From Polyangia bacterium (GTDB lineage: Bacteria; Myxococcota_A; Polyangia; Nannocystales; Nannocystaceae): a stretch of DNA of 64,000 nucleotides. The translations under genes were made by a program, and so were the position numbers. The stretch lies in contig JAUIFF010000004.1 of the NCBI GenBank assembly GCA_030429545.1, positions 124,001 through 188,000 on the forward strand. Direction: 5' to 3'. The notes under the pieces are model-generated. The model saw only the letters and a list, made by a program, of their open reading frames with translations, ran no database searches and had not been told where the DNA came from. Positions 1 to 7,404 of the stretch are shown here, piece by piece (positions within the stretch are counted from its first letter, which is position 1; each line of letters opens with the position of its first letter).

Positions 1-20
1 AAGTTTTTTGCCTCGAATCA

Positions 21-55
21 ACCATCTGTTGAACGTGTTTTACCATCTATTGAAC
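21..55 (+). repeat. Two direct copies of ACCATCYRTTGAAC-type repeat
   Basis: Two near-identical 14-mers (21-34 ACCATCTGTTGAAC and 42-55 ACCATCTATTGAAC) start 21 bp apart, about two helical turns. The same word recurs in direct orientation at 1229-1242 and 1252-1265 (23 bp apart), and in reverse at 1201-1212. The copies therefore bracket the divergent helix-turn-helix/lipoprotein pair. They could be paired operator half-sites or boundaries of a mobile cassette; the sequence does not decide. Confidence 0.6.
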
Positions 56-101
56 TGCAGAGTGGCAGGCGGTGGAATGCGCGCGAGAGATCTCTTCATA
101 C

Positions 102-524
102 TCAAACGATCGGGCGCAAGACCCTTCCGTTGGACACACAAATCGGGAGCCGCATTGCCGAAGCGAGATCGAGTGCTGTACGAGCCGAGAACGGTTCGCC
201 CTCCCTAACACGCCACAAAGTCGTGCGCGAAATCTGGGCGGCTTTCGCAAGCTGCACTTTCCCGAGCCGCTCTGCCGTCGCCGACACCAACTGTATGTAC
301 GAGCGCGTGTTCGGATGTCCGCAGAACATGAGTCCTGCCGCCTCGAATCCCTCCATTAAGTCGTGGAAGCCTGGGTTGAACGCCGAGGGAGGCTTTCCGA
401 AGTGTCGACTCAGGCGGCGGCGTGTTTGGTACCCCGTCCTCCTGGCCATCTCCTCGAAACTCATGCCCACGTCGTCGAGGGCGTCACACACCATGGATCG
501 CAGCTCACTCATTAATACTCGCAT
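102..524 (-). CDS. Small helix-turn-helix regulator-like protein
   Basis: A 140-residue soluble protein with two possible helix-turn-helix segments: an N-terminal one (about residues 21-42, MSFEEMARRTGYQTRRRLSR) and a C-terminal XRE-like one (about 90-124, with LAKAAQISRTTLWRVREG). No family beyond a generic DNA-binding fold can be named. The frame is open further upstream, but that part is low-complexity and antisense to the Thr-rich linker of the next gene, so I start at the ATG at 524; the ATG at 512 is an alternative with a slightly better upstream GAG. It is divergent from the lipoprotein gene at 576 with only 51 bp between, so it probably controls that promoter and its own. That is inference from layout. 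Confidence 0.6.
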   Translation of the reverse strand: MRVLMSELRSMVCDALDDVGMSFEEMARRTGYQTRRRLSRHFGKPPSAFNPGFHDLMEGFEAAGLMFCGHPNTRSYIQLVSATAERLGKVQLAKAAQISRTTLWRVREGEPFSARTALDLASAMRLPICVSNGRVLRPIV

Positions 525-575
525 CACACTGGTTTGCCAGACACAAGCGTGACGTTGGATGCTATTAACGAGCCC

Positions 576-1151
576 ATGCGCGCGCTCACCCCCCTCCTCC
601 TCGTGTTCCTGTGCCAGTGCACGGCCCCTACCGAGGGAACTGGCACGACAGTTGCTACGGATACCGGTTCGGAAACAACGGACGCAGAGACAACTCCGAC
701 AACAGCAGCTCCGACCACTGAAACACCAACAACCGATCCGACCACTGAAACACCAACGACTGCTCCGATCACTGAAACCGATTCGACCAGTGAACCTCCA
801 ACAACCGACCCGACCACCACCGAGGGGGAGACCGGCCCATTCGACAGCGCTGTGCAATTCTACTGTCTCGGAGTGTGCAGGGTTTCGGAGCCCCCAGTGG
901 GGGACAACGACTGCGATCAGGCGGACGCGGACCTGTTCTGCCAGCTTGTGACCGGTCAAAGCGATTCGGTAGCGGTCGCCTGGGAGGAGTCTTCTATAAT
1001 TGATGGACCCGGTTTCTGCTGCGCTGGAATGGGGTGGGGCGAGATGGTTCCATTCGGCGATTTCTCGGTTTGCTGGGAGCCAGACAACTTATTGCCGGAG
1101 CACGGCGAGGGGGGAGTTGTGATCCACCGAGAGACCCTCGAGTGCGAATGA
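576..1151 (+). CDS. Small Cys-rich lipoprotein with Thr-rich linker
   Basis: A 191-residue secreted protein. A short hydrophobic signal (MRALTPLLLVFLCQC) ends in cysteines that could serve as a lipobox, though LCQC is atypical. A linker of TTETPTTDPTTETPTT-type repeats covers about residues 25-95, and a compact C-terminal domain of about 95 residues contains eight cysteines (YCLGVC, NDCDQ, LFCQ, FCCAG, VCW, LECE). The cysteines suggest a disulfide-stabilised extracellular domain. The start at 576 was chosen because a signal peptide begins there; the upstream in-frame start at 534 adds a polar leader. It is divergent from the helix-turn-helix gene at 524. Function unknown; the linker style matches the other lipoproteins in this window. 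Confidence 0.6.
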   Translation: MRALTPLLLVFLCQCTAPTEGTGTTVATDTGSETTDAETTPTTAAPTTETPTTDPTTETPTTAPITETDSTSEPPTTDPTTTEGETGPFDSAVQFYCLGVCRVSEPPVGDNDCDQADADLFCQLVTGQSDSVAVAWEESSIIDGPGFCCAGMGWGEMVPFGDFSVCWEPDNLLPEHGEGGVVIHRETLECE

Positions 1152-1200
1152 AGCAACCGTGCTCCTGGCGCGACGGATCGCGCGGACCGCCGGCGTCAGT

Positions 1201-1265
1201 TCAACAGATGGAAAGCCAGTTCAGGCAACCATCCATTGAACTACCCAGCAACCATCCATTGAACT
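1201..1265. repeat. Cluster of ACCATCYRTTGAAC repeats after the lipoprotein gene
   Basis: Three copies of the word seen at 21-55: one inverted (1201-1212, TTCAACAGATGG) and two direct (1229-1242 and 1252-1265, ACCATCCATTGAAC). A partial copy (ACCATCCATTG) lies near 3509 inside the SEC-C gene and another fragment near 3700. The cluster separates the first gene pair from the large repeat array. Confidence 0.55.
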
Positions 1266-1286
1266 GGCGGAACATCTCTCGGTCAA

Positions 1287-2975
1287 CTCGGGCAACTCTG
1301 CGACCGGCCGGTGTGCCGAACAGCCCGGTGTGCACCTGGTGTGCATTCCGGCCCCGGACCGATCGGCCCGGGTGTGCATTCCGGCCCGGTGTGCACCTGG
1401 TGTGCATCTGAGTCCACCCGGTGTGCACCTGGTGTGCATTCCGGCCCAATGTGCAGCTGGTGTGCATCCACCGGCCGGCCCCGTGTGCACCTGGTGTGCA
1501 TTCCACCGGCAACTCAGTGTGCACCTGGTGTGCATTCCGGCCCGGTGTGCAGCTGGTGTGCATCCACCGGCCGGCCTGGTGTGCATTCCGGCCAGGCCCG
1601 GTGTCGGGCAACTCGGCGAGCTGGCCGGTGTGTGAACCTGGTGTGCATTCCGGCCCGGTGTGCACCTGGTGTGCATCTGAGTCCACTCGGGCAACTCGGC
1701 GAGCTGGTGACTCGCCAACCGGTGTGCACCTGGTGTGCATTCCGGCCCGGTGTGCAGCTGGTGTGCATCCACCGGCCGGCCCGGTGTGCACCTGGTGTGC
1801 ATTCCGGCCGGCCCGGTGTGCACCTGGTGTGCATTCCGGGTTTGCCGCCGACCGGACGGCGGACCGGACCGGGACTCGGCAACTCGGCGAGCTGGTGACC
1901 GCCAACCCAACATCGGCCCCCGGTGTGCACCTGGTGTGCATTCCGGGTTTGCCGCCGACCGGACGGCGGACCGGACCGGGACTCGGCAACTCGGCGAGCT
2001 GGTGACCGCCAACCCAACCACCAACCACGGAACAGCCCGGTGCCGGACCGATCGGCCCGGGTGTGCATTCCGGCCCGGTGTGCACCTGGTGTGCATTCCG
2101 GGATGTGCACCTGGTGTGCATCTGAGTCCAGGCCGTGCACCTGGTGTGCATTCCGGCCGCCCCGGTGTGCACCTGGTGTGCATTCCGGGTTTGCCGCCGA
2201 CCGGACCGGGACTCGGGCAACTCGGCCAGCATTCCGGGCCGCCGACCGGACCGGGACTCGGGCAACTCGGCGAGCTGGTGACCGCCAACCACCCCAACCG
2301 GCGACCAACCACCAACCGACCAACCGAGGTGTGTGCACCTGGTGTGCATTCCGGCCCGGTGTGCATCTGAGTCCACCCGGTGTGCACCTGGTGTGCATTC
2401 CGGCCCGGTGTGCAGCTGGTGTGCATCCACCGGCCGGCCCCGTGTGCACCTGGTGTGCATTCCACCGGCAACTCGGCGAGCTGGTGACCGCCAACCAGCC
2501 CGGTGTCGGGCAACTCGGTGCACCTGGTGTGCATTCCGGCCAGGCCCGGGTCGGGCAACTCGGCGAGCTGGTCCATCCCAAGTCCAACCGACCAACCGAC
2601 CCAACCACCAGCCGCCAACCGGCGACCAACCGCCAACCCGGTGTGTGAACCTGGTGTGCATTCCGGCCCGGTGTGCACCTGGTGTGCATCTGAGTCCACT
2701 CGGGCAACTCGGCGAGCTGGTGACCGCCAACCATTCCGGCCCGGTGTGCACCTGGTGTGCATCCACCGGCCGGCCCGGTGTGCACCTGGTGTGCATTCCG
2801 GCCGGCCCGGTGTGCACCTGGTGTGCATTCCGGGTTTGCCGCCGACCGCGGACCGGACCGGGACTCGGCAACTCGGCGAGCTGGTGACCGCCAACCCAAC
2901 CACCAACCACCAGCCGCCACGACCGCGCCGGCGATCGGCCCGGTGCACGGTGGTGTGTGGGTTTGCCCGACCGGA
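1287..2975. repeat. 1.7-kb mosaic tandem repeat array (GTGTGCA-rich)
   Basis: A continuous mosaic of a few short modules. The commonest is GGTGTGCACCTGGTGTGCAT followed by TCCGG; variants read GTGCAGCTGG or continue into CTGAGTCCAC. A second module is GGGCAACTCGGCGAGCTGG followed by TGACCGCCAACC. A third, about 70 bp, begins GGGTTTGCCGCCGACCGGAC and is repeated at about 1839 and 1946. Higher-order blocks are also duplicated: about 1390-1513 with 2340-2474, and 1630-1712 with 2641-2728. The core TGCAC-CTGGT-GTGCA is an inverted repeat able to form small hairpins. All three reverse-strand frames stay open for about 1.5 kb because the modules lack reverse-strand stops; the translations are only the repeat read in three registers, so I treat the array as non-coding. 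Confidence 0.85.
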
Positions 2976-2985
2976 CCGCTCGTCG

Positions 2986-3702
2986 TTAACTCGGCCAGAC
3001 CAGTAATCGCATCATCGGATCTTGCAGAATACACCCAGTCATGTCCACAAGGGCCTCCTCGGCAACGGCGACTTGTCCTCGCCGGAGGGCTTCAGCAGAC
3101 AAGCCGCAGGTGTGAGCGATCGCGAATCTCGCTAGTTCCGCTGGATCGGTCGGACGCTCGCGCTGTGCACCACCGAAATCTGCCGCCAGCTGCTCAAAGT
3201 CATCGACCAACCGCGCAGCTCGAATCTTGTCGATCACTTCCTCGGGGAGAGTTGTGACGTTGCGAAGGGCATCGGCAAAACCATCCACCGCTTCGGCAAG
3301 GGTCACTCGGGTACGAAACTGCAAATCTAGACCCACTGCTGCCGCGACCTTGGTCAAGTCTTCCACGTAACCAGGACCGCGGCAGTCGATCACGTCATTG
3401 ACCTCCTCAAGCGAGAGCCCGGACAGTTCGGCGACGTCGTTTCGCGTTAAGTGTTTTTCGGTCATCGCGGAAGCTATCGAGGAGGCACTCTCTCGTCGTA
3501 AACGGTTGACCATCCATTGTGGCGCTGGTGTGGCATCGACCGTTGCGCGAGGAAGTTGTTTCACAGCATTGGCAACGGCTGCTTTGGTCCTGGCTTCTGC
3601 CAGCACCCCACAGCACCGCTTTGTTTTTTTCCCGCTGCCGCACGGGCACGGATCGTTTCTTTTCAGGCGGTCGGCACGGTTTCTGGTTTTCATCGCGTCC
3701 AT
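2986..3702 (-). CDS. SEC-C motif protein with helix-turn-helix domain
   Basis: A 238-residue protein. An N-terminal SEC-C zinc motif (residues about 16-32, NDPCPCGSGKKTKRCCG, with C19, C21, C30, C31) is followed by a basic linker and an XRE-like helix-turn-helix (about 80-125, LTRNDVAELSGLSLEEVNDVI). The C-terminal half (about 125-238) is helical and not recognised. SEC-C motifs bind zinc and often mediate protein contacts; pairing one with a helix-turn-helix suggests a regulator. The gene lies between the repeat array (11 bp beyond its stop) and the divergent vWA-like lipoprotein gene at 3760, which it may control. Start is the ATG at 3702; a second ATG lies at 3693. Confidence 0.7.
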   Translation of the reverse strand: MDAMKTRNRADRLKRNDPCPCGSGKKTKRCCGVLAEARTKAAVANAVKQLPRATVDATPAPQWMVNRLRRESASSIASAMTEKHLTRNDVAELSGLSLEEVNDVIDCRGPGYVEDLTKVAAAVGLDLQFRTRVTLAEAVDGFADALRNVTTLPEEVIDKIRAARLVDDFEQLAADFGGAQRERPTDPAELARFAIAHTCGLSAEALRRGQVAVAEEALVDMTGCILQDPMMRLLVWPS

Positions 3703-3759
3703 TGAACCACATGGTGTAACCTCTGGCAGGTGTCTTCGGGCGTTTGGTATGTTCTGAGG

Positions 3760-4866
3760 GTGACGCCTGTAAAGGAAGGTGCGTTGTTTTTTGCCGTCCT
3801 ACTCGTCTCGTGCGGGTTAGACTCTTCTGTCGGGACGACGACGACGACCACATTCACGCCACATCCATCAACTACCGGTGTTCCCGAGCCGACCCTTGTG
3901 ACCTCGACATCCGTTGACCCGTCCACAACCTCGGATTCGCTCACTTCGACATCGACGACTGAAGCCAGTACTCACCCCACAACAACTGGCGTTCTTCCTG
4001 ACTTCGGATCCCTCGATGGTTGCGGTGGAAAAATCGATGTCCTCTTTGCCATCGATCGACATTTCTACATGGAGAATTTCAACTCGCAGTGGGATCAGGC
4101 TCGCGATGTCATCTTGCCCCAGGCCGTCGAATGGTTCGCCAATTTTGATACCCACTGGCTTGTTGCCACCCCTCACGAAATTTGGGGGATTGAGGAGTGC
4201 GTGTCTGAGTGTTCGCTCGAGGGGACCTGCTACCCCGTTGGCCCTCCCACATATCCCTGCGAGGGATACGAAGAACTCACCTCCTGCGATACAACTCGAG
4301 GTGCTGGCCTGACTTTCCCCGCCGGCTTCAAGGCAGCCAACAAGAGGTGCATCACCGACAGATTCGCACGTTCGGAGGCCAATCCTGACCTTCTCGACTC
4401 GTTAGAGTGTCTCACCGACGTTGGGTGGACCACCCACGGGGGAGTGTTCGCTGAGTGGGGGATGGTTGAGGCAATCCGACCCTCCCAGACCAAGGTGCCA
4501 GGAGGTTGTAACCTCGGCTTCCTTCGAGACGATGCGTTGTTGTTCGTTGTGCTCGTCTCCCGCTACGCTGGCAAGGGGGCGAGTCCAGCTGGAACGCCGG
4601 AGGAATGGGCGAGTTCCCTCTACTCCGCCAAAGGCGATAAAGACAAAGTTGTCGTCCTCGGAATCGTGAACGATCGCTCTGTGCCAAATGGTGTTTGCGA
4701 GGGAGAGGACGGGTTGGAGGAGTGGGGCGACGACGTTGTCCGCTTCCTGCACGTCGAGATTGAGCATTCTGTTCTCGGTAGCATTTGCGCTGATGACTAC
4801 GCGCCGTTTTTCAAATCGGCGATGACGCAAGCACTCAATCTCTGTGGTGCGGCGCCACCGACCTAA
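3760..4866 (+). CDS. vWA-like lipoprotein with degenerate MIDAS (copy 1)
   Basis: A lipoprotein of about 368 residues. Signal and lipobox are FFAVLLVSC-G, followed by a Thr/Ser-rich linker to about residue 85. The globular domain resembles myxobacterial vWA-type surface proteins: an N-terminal strand (KIDVLFAIDRH), paired cysteines, GAGLTFPAGF, and CNLGFLRDDALLFVVLVS. The metal-site DxSxS expected after the first strand is replaced by DRHFY, so metal-dependent adhesion is doubtful. It is clearly homologous to the gene at 13507, and both converge on a propeller-like lipoprotein gene. I chose the GTG at 3760 (GAGGG just upstream) because it gives a compact signal peptide; the GTG at 3730 is the alternative. 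Confidence 0.65.
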   Translation: MTPVKEGALFFAVLLVSCGLDSSVGTTTTTTFTPHPSTTGVPEPTLVTSTSVDPSTTSDSLTSTSTTEASTHPTTTGVLPDFGSLDGCGGKIDVLFAIDRHFYMENFNSQWDQARDVILPQAVEWFANFDTHWLVATPHEIWGIEECVSECSLEGTCYPVGPPTYPCEGYEELTSCDTTRGAGLTFPAGFKAANKRCITDRFARSEANPDLLDSLECLTDVGWTTHGGVFAEWGMVEAIRPSQTKVPGGCNLGFLRDDALLFVVLVSRYAGKGASPAGTPEEWASSLYSAKGDKDKVVVLGIVNDRSVPNGVCEGEDGLEEWGDDVVRFLHVEIEHSVLGSICADDYAPFFKSAMTQALNLCGAAPPT

Positions 4867-4916
4867 GTTGTGAGCGCGTTGCGGGTTCGGCTTGGGTGGA
4901 ACACGTGCCCCGAAAC

Positions 4917-6353
4917 CTACGGGTGGACAGTCAAGATGAGCGCGTGCTCGACCCCGTCGTGCTCGACGTGTCCCGCAACGTGAACGAGGCCGAACCTATC
5001 GACGCGCATGTCGTGCACCTGACCGTCCATGAATGACCAATCATCAACGAATATCGCGCCCTCGGTGGTTACACCGCCGACCATTTGCTGGTGGTGAGGT
5101 GACCAAACTGTGGCGGTCGCACGTCCAGGGCCAAGGGCCTGGGGAATCATCCCGGCCCCACCCGTTAAAACTTGGTCACCCCGTGAACCCGCGGCGACGA
5201 CACCGAAGGGCCCTCGTGAACCCGCAAAAAACCGAGACTCTAGGAGGGTGCTCGGGTGGGGGTCTTGGGACAACCGGACAAGGCCCTCGTTGGTCACCTC
5301 GAAAACCGATGCCCTTTGAAGCTGGGTCAGCATCACCTCGCGTGTGCTCGAGCCGAAAAATGCCGCCCCATCCTCTGAGACTCCTCGGATCGAAGACACG
5401 TGCGTGCTCTCGTCGTCGGACGAGAAAACCGCGGTCGAACGCGTCCCCCCGGATGTAGTGAGTACCCACACGGCCGCGTCGCCCCCTCCGTCTCGCAGCC
5501 GCTCGCCGGCGACCACAATGTCGTCGCCACGCGGAGCCACATCGAAGATCCGAGCTTCTTCGAATTCCCTGGACCAGTACCGGTGCCACACACCACTGTG
5601 TTTTCGGTAGAACCGCACCTGCTCCCGGCCGGCGACGACCACCGCATCGCTTCCCACAAATGACGCCGACACGGTCTCGATTGGTTCGCTGTCGTGGAAG
5701 AGCGGTTGCAGAAACTTATCCCCAAACTCCAGCCCGGCACCCGCTTTGTCGACAACCACTATGACCCTGTCCGCAAATCCGGGTGGGCTTGCCTCAACAA
5801 GGACAGCCTGTGCTGTGGTGTGCGCAACGCCCTCACGCTGGTGAACGAGAGTCCCCGGATCGGGAAGATCAACGGTCACAGAGGCACTGTCGATCGCAGG
5901 CGGATGGTTGCCGCTTTGTGCCACCACCGTAAAGTCGATTTCGGTGGTCGCTGGCCCAACGATGACCTCAAAGTCTCGTTTCTCGGTCGGCCAATCGTAA
6001 CGGGTCAACACACCGTTGCGTCTCACGAACAGAGCTTTTGAGTCCGGTTTGTCACCGAACTCGTCAAGTGTGAGAACGACACTTCCAACGTGCGACAGTT
6101 CGTCAGTGTTCGTTGACAGCTGAACACTGAACTCGGCCGTCCCGAAATCGACCAGGCCGTTTGTGGTCTCGAACACTCCAGAACCAGTTCCGTCGGGTCC
6201 TGTTGAGCCTGTCGAACCAGTTCCGTCGGGTTCTGTTGAGCCACTTGATTCGGGGTATCCAGCGTTGTGCTGATGGATCTGGTTCAGGATTGCGTCGTGC
6301 TCACCACACCCGAGTACGGAACCGGCGACCGCCACCCGAAGGACAAAGCGCAT
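4917..6353 (-). CDS. Beta-propeller-like lipoprotein (copy 1)
   Basis: A lipoprotein of about 478 residues: signal MRFVLRVAVAGSVLGC with lipobox VLGC, a Gly/Ser/Thr/Asp-rich linker with repeated GSTGPDGTG, an Ig-like region (about 50-150), then repeated beta-rich blades such as DIVVAGERLRDGGGDAAVWV and FGLVHVAGHVEHDGVEHALI. These recall six- or seven-bladed propellers that report on records (SBBP type); substrate unknown. It is paralogous to the gene at 14646 (same architecture, closing HVAG/IIAAGEL blade and C-terminal HP). It converges on the vWA-like gene with 50 bp between stops. The start at 6353 gives a clean signal peptide; the frame extends to 6419, overlapping the upstream gene. Confidence 0.65.
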   Translation of the reverse strand: MRFVLRVAVAGSVLGCGEHDAILNQIHQHNAGYPESSGSTEPDGTGSTGSTGPDGTGSGVFETTNGLVDFGTAEFSVQLSTNTDELSHVGSVVLTLDEFGDKPDSKALFVRRNGVLTRYDWPTEKRDFEVIVGPATTEIDFTVVAQSGNHPPAIDSASVTVDLPDPGTLVHQREGVAHTTAQAVLVEASPPGFADRVIVVVDKAGAGLEFGDKFLQPLFHDSEPIETVSASFVGSDAVVVAGREQVRFYRKHSGVWHRYWSREFEEARIFDVAPRGDDIVVAGERLRDGGGDAAVWVLTTSGGTRSTAVFSSDDESTHVSSIRGVSEDGAAFFGSSTREVMLTQLQRASVFEVTNEGLVRLSQDPHPSTLLESRFFAGSRGPFGVVAAGSRGDQVLTGGAGMIPQALGPGRATATVWSPHHQQMVGGVTTEGAIFVDDWSFMDGQVHDMRVDRFGLVHVAGHVEHDGVEHALILTVHP

Positions 6354-6402
6354 AGCCGAGCTTCGCACTTTCGCCCTCAGCGCGCAACTTTGTGTCCGCA
6401 AG

Positions 6403-6780
6403 CTACCCATTTGGGACATCCTCGTGGGCGAAAAATCGTTCCCCAGGATTTTTGAGGCACTCGCGGATCGACGGCCAGACGTCCGCCCACTCGTCTGGGT
6501 TGGCGCATGGCTGCCCGTTGATCACGCAACAACCGTCATCTTGCACGAACCCCGACGGTCGCGGGAACACCCGCCCGATACCGCCGGGTGAGATGACGAC
6601 TCGAACGTCCGTATCCATCTCCGAGAGGATTTTGGCCGAGGTCAACAGAGTGAAATTGGTCAGCACCCCCTCGACAACGAGCTTGACACGCTCAATACCG
6701 TTTTCGTGAAGCCAAAGACACAGGATTGAGGGATGTTGTTGAGGCGGCACGTGGAGGAAGGATGGTTTTGCATCGCTCAT
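6403..6780 (-). CDS. Hypothetical protein upstream of propeller lipoprotein
   Basis: A 125-residue soluble protein not recognised. A Val/Leu-rich core (about 25-75) is followed by a segment with Cys pairs (DDGCCVINGQPC, RECL). It has no signal peptide, so it is probably cytoplasmic. It lies 49 bp upstream of the propeller lipoprotein on the same strand, suggesting one transcript, and is divergent from the helix-turn-helix gene at 6871. The ATG at 6780 is preferred over the TTG six bases upstream. No equivalent accompanies the second copy of the lipoprotein pair at 13.5-16.2 kb. Confidence 0.5.
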   Translation of the reverse strand: MSDAKPSFLHVPPQQHPSILCLWLHENGIERVKLVVEGVLTNFTLLTSAKILSEMDTDVRVVISPGGIGRVFPRPSGFVQDDGCCVINGQPCANPDEWADVWPSIRECLKNPGERFFAHEDVPNG

Positions 6781-6870
6781 ATCCAAGACTTACAATTGTC
6801 AGCTTATTATTACAAGCGTCAGATTTACGGGCAAATTTCGAGCGGGGTGTGGGTGTGCTAGGAAAGTCCT

Positions 6871-7137
6871 GTGACCCCAGCTCAGTGCAAAGCCGCGCGC
6901 CTGTTGCTCGACTGGTCCGCACGCGAACTATCCCGCCGAGCGGATGTAAGTGTGCCCACTGTTCTCAATTTTGAGGCCGGGTCGAACGTCACCCTTGTTT
7001 CCCACGACTCCATACTCAATGCTTTGAAGCGCGCAGGGGTTGGCTTTGAGGGTGGTGGAGATAACCCCAAAGCCCATCCGATCGAGATTCGACTTGATGA
7101 CGGATCCAGAGTGTTTCGTTTGCGAGCATGTGACTGA
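6871..7137 (+). CDS. XRE-family helix-turn-helix protein
   Basis: An 88-residue protein that is mostly one XRE-type helix-turn-helix: QCKAARLLLDWSARELSRRA (about 4-23), SVPTVLNFEAG, then HDSILNALKRAGVGFEGGGD. The last segment, common in small phage- and plasmid-like regulators, ends with a short basic tail. Start is the GTG at 6871 with AGGAAAG five bases upstream. It is divergent from the 6780-6403 gene across 90 bp of AT-rich DNA, so autoregulation and control of that transcript are likely but not shown. The surrounding DNA is clearly more AT-rich than the rest of the window. Confidence 0.75.
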   Translation: MTPAQCKAARLLLDWSARELSRRADVSVPTVLNFEAGSNVTLVSHDSILNALKRAGVGFEGGGDNPKAHPIEIRLDDGSRVFRLRACD

Positions 7138-7404
7138 TAGGGCATGTCCTATGGGTCATGTTTAAAATGGGAATATTTGGTATTGCCCGAAACCCCACAA
7201 CACATTGACATGACAGTCGTTCCTCATTTGGAGGCTGGAGATCGCGCGTCGCGTTTGGGAGAAATTTTGGGATTTTTTTGGGAATGGGTTTCAAAAAGCC
7301 GTATACTAGCATTAGAATGGCTCTAATCGGGTAATCGTCGCGACGGGGATGGCGATCCACCACCGCCACCGCCCAAGCCGATTCCCGAAACCTGCGACGA
7401 GGCG
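7138..7404. other. AT-rich junction, no intact gene
   Basis: This stretch carries homopolymer runs (for example GGGATTTTTTTGGG near 7270) and no convincing gene. From 7327 the frame of the next gene is open and encodes a Pro-rich linker (DPPPPPPKPIPE), but an in-frame TAA at 7324 blocks extension and no signal peptide lies upstream. The change in composition at about 7320 looks like a deletion or insertion boundary. Confidence 0.55.

Noticed and set aside
1287..2975. Origin of replication or integron attC array
   Set aside because: No DnaA-box pattern, replication gene, integrase or attC-type sites were seen; the modules are too irregular for cassettes.
1201..3034. Long overlapping reverse-strand reading frames (506-575 codons) across the repeat array
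   Set aside because: All three frames are open and encode only the repeat in different registers (HTRCTPGRNAHQVH-type), so no frame shows codon selection.
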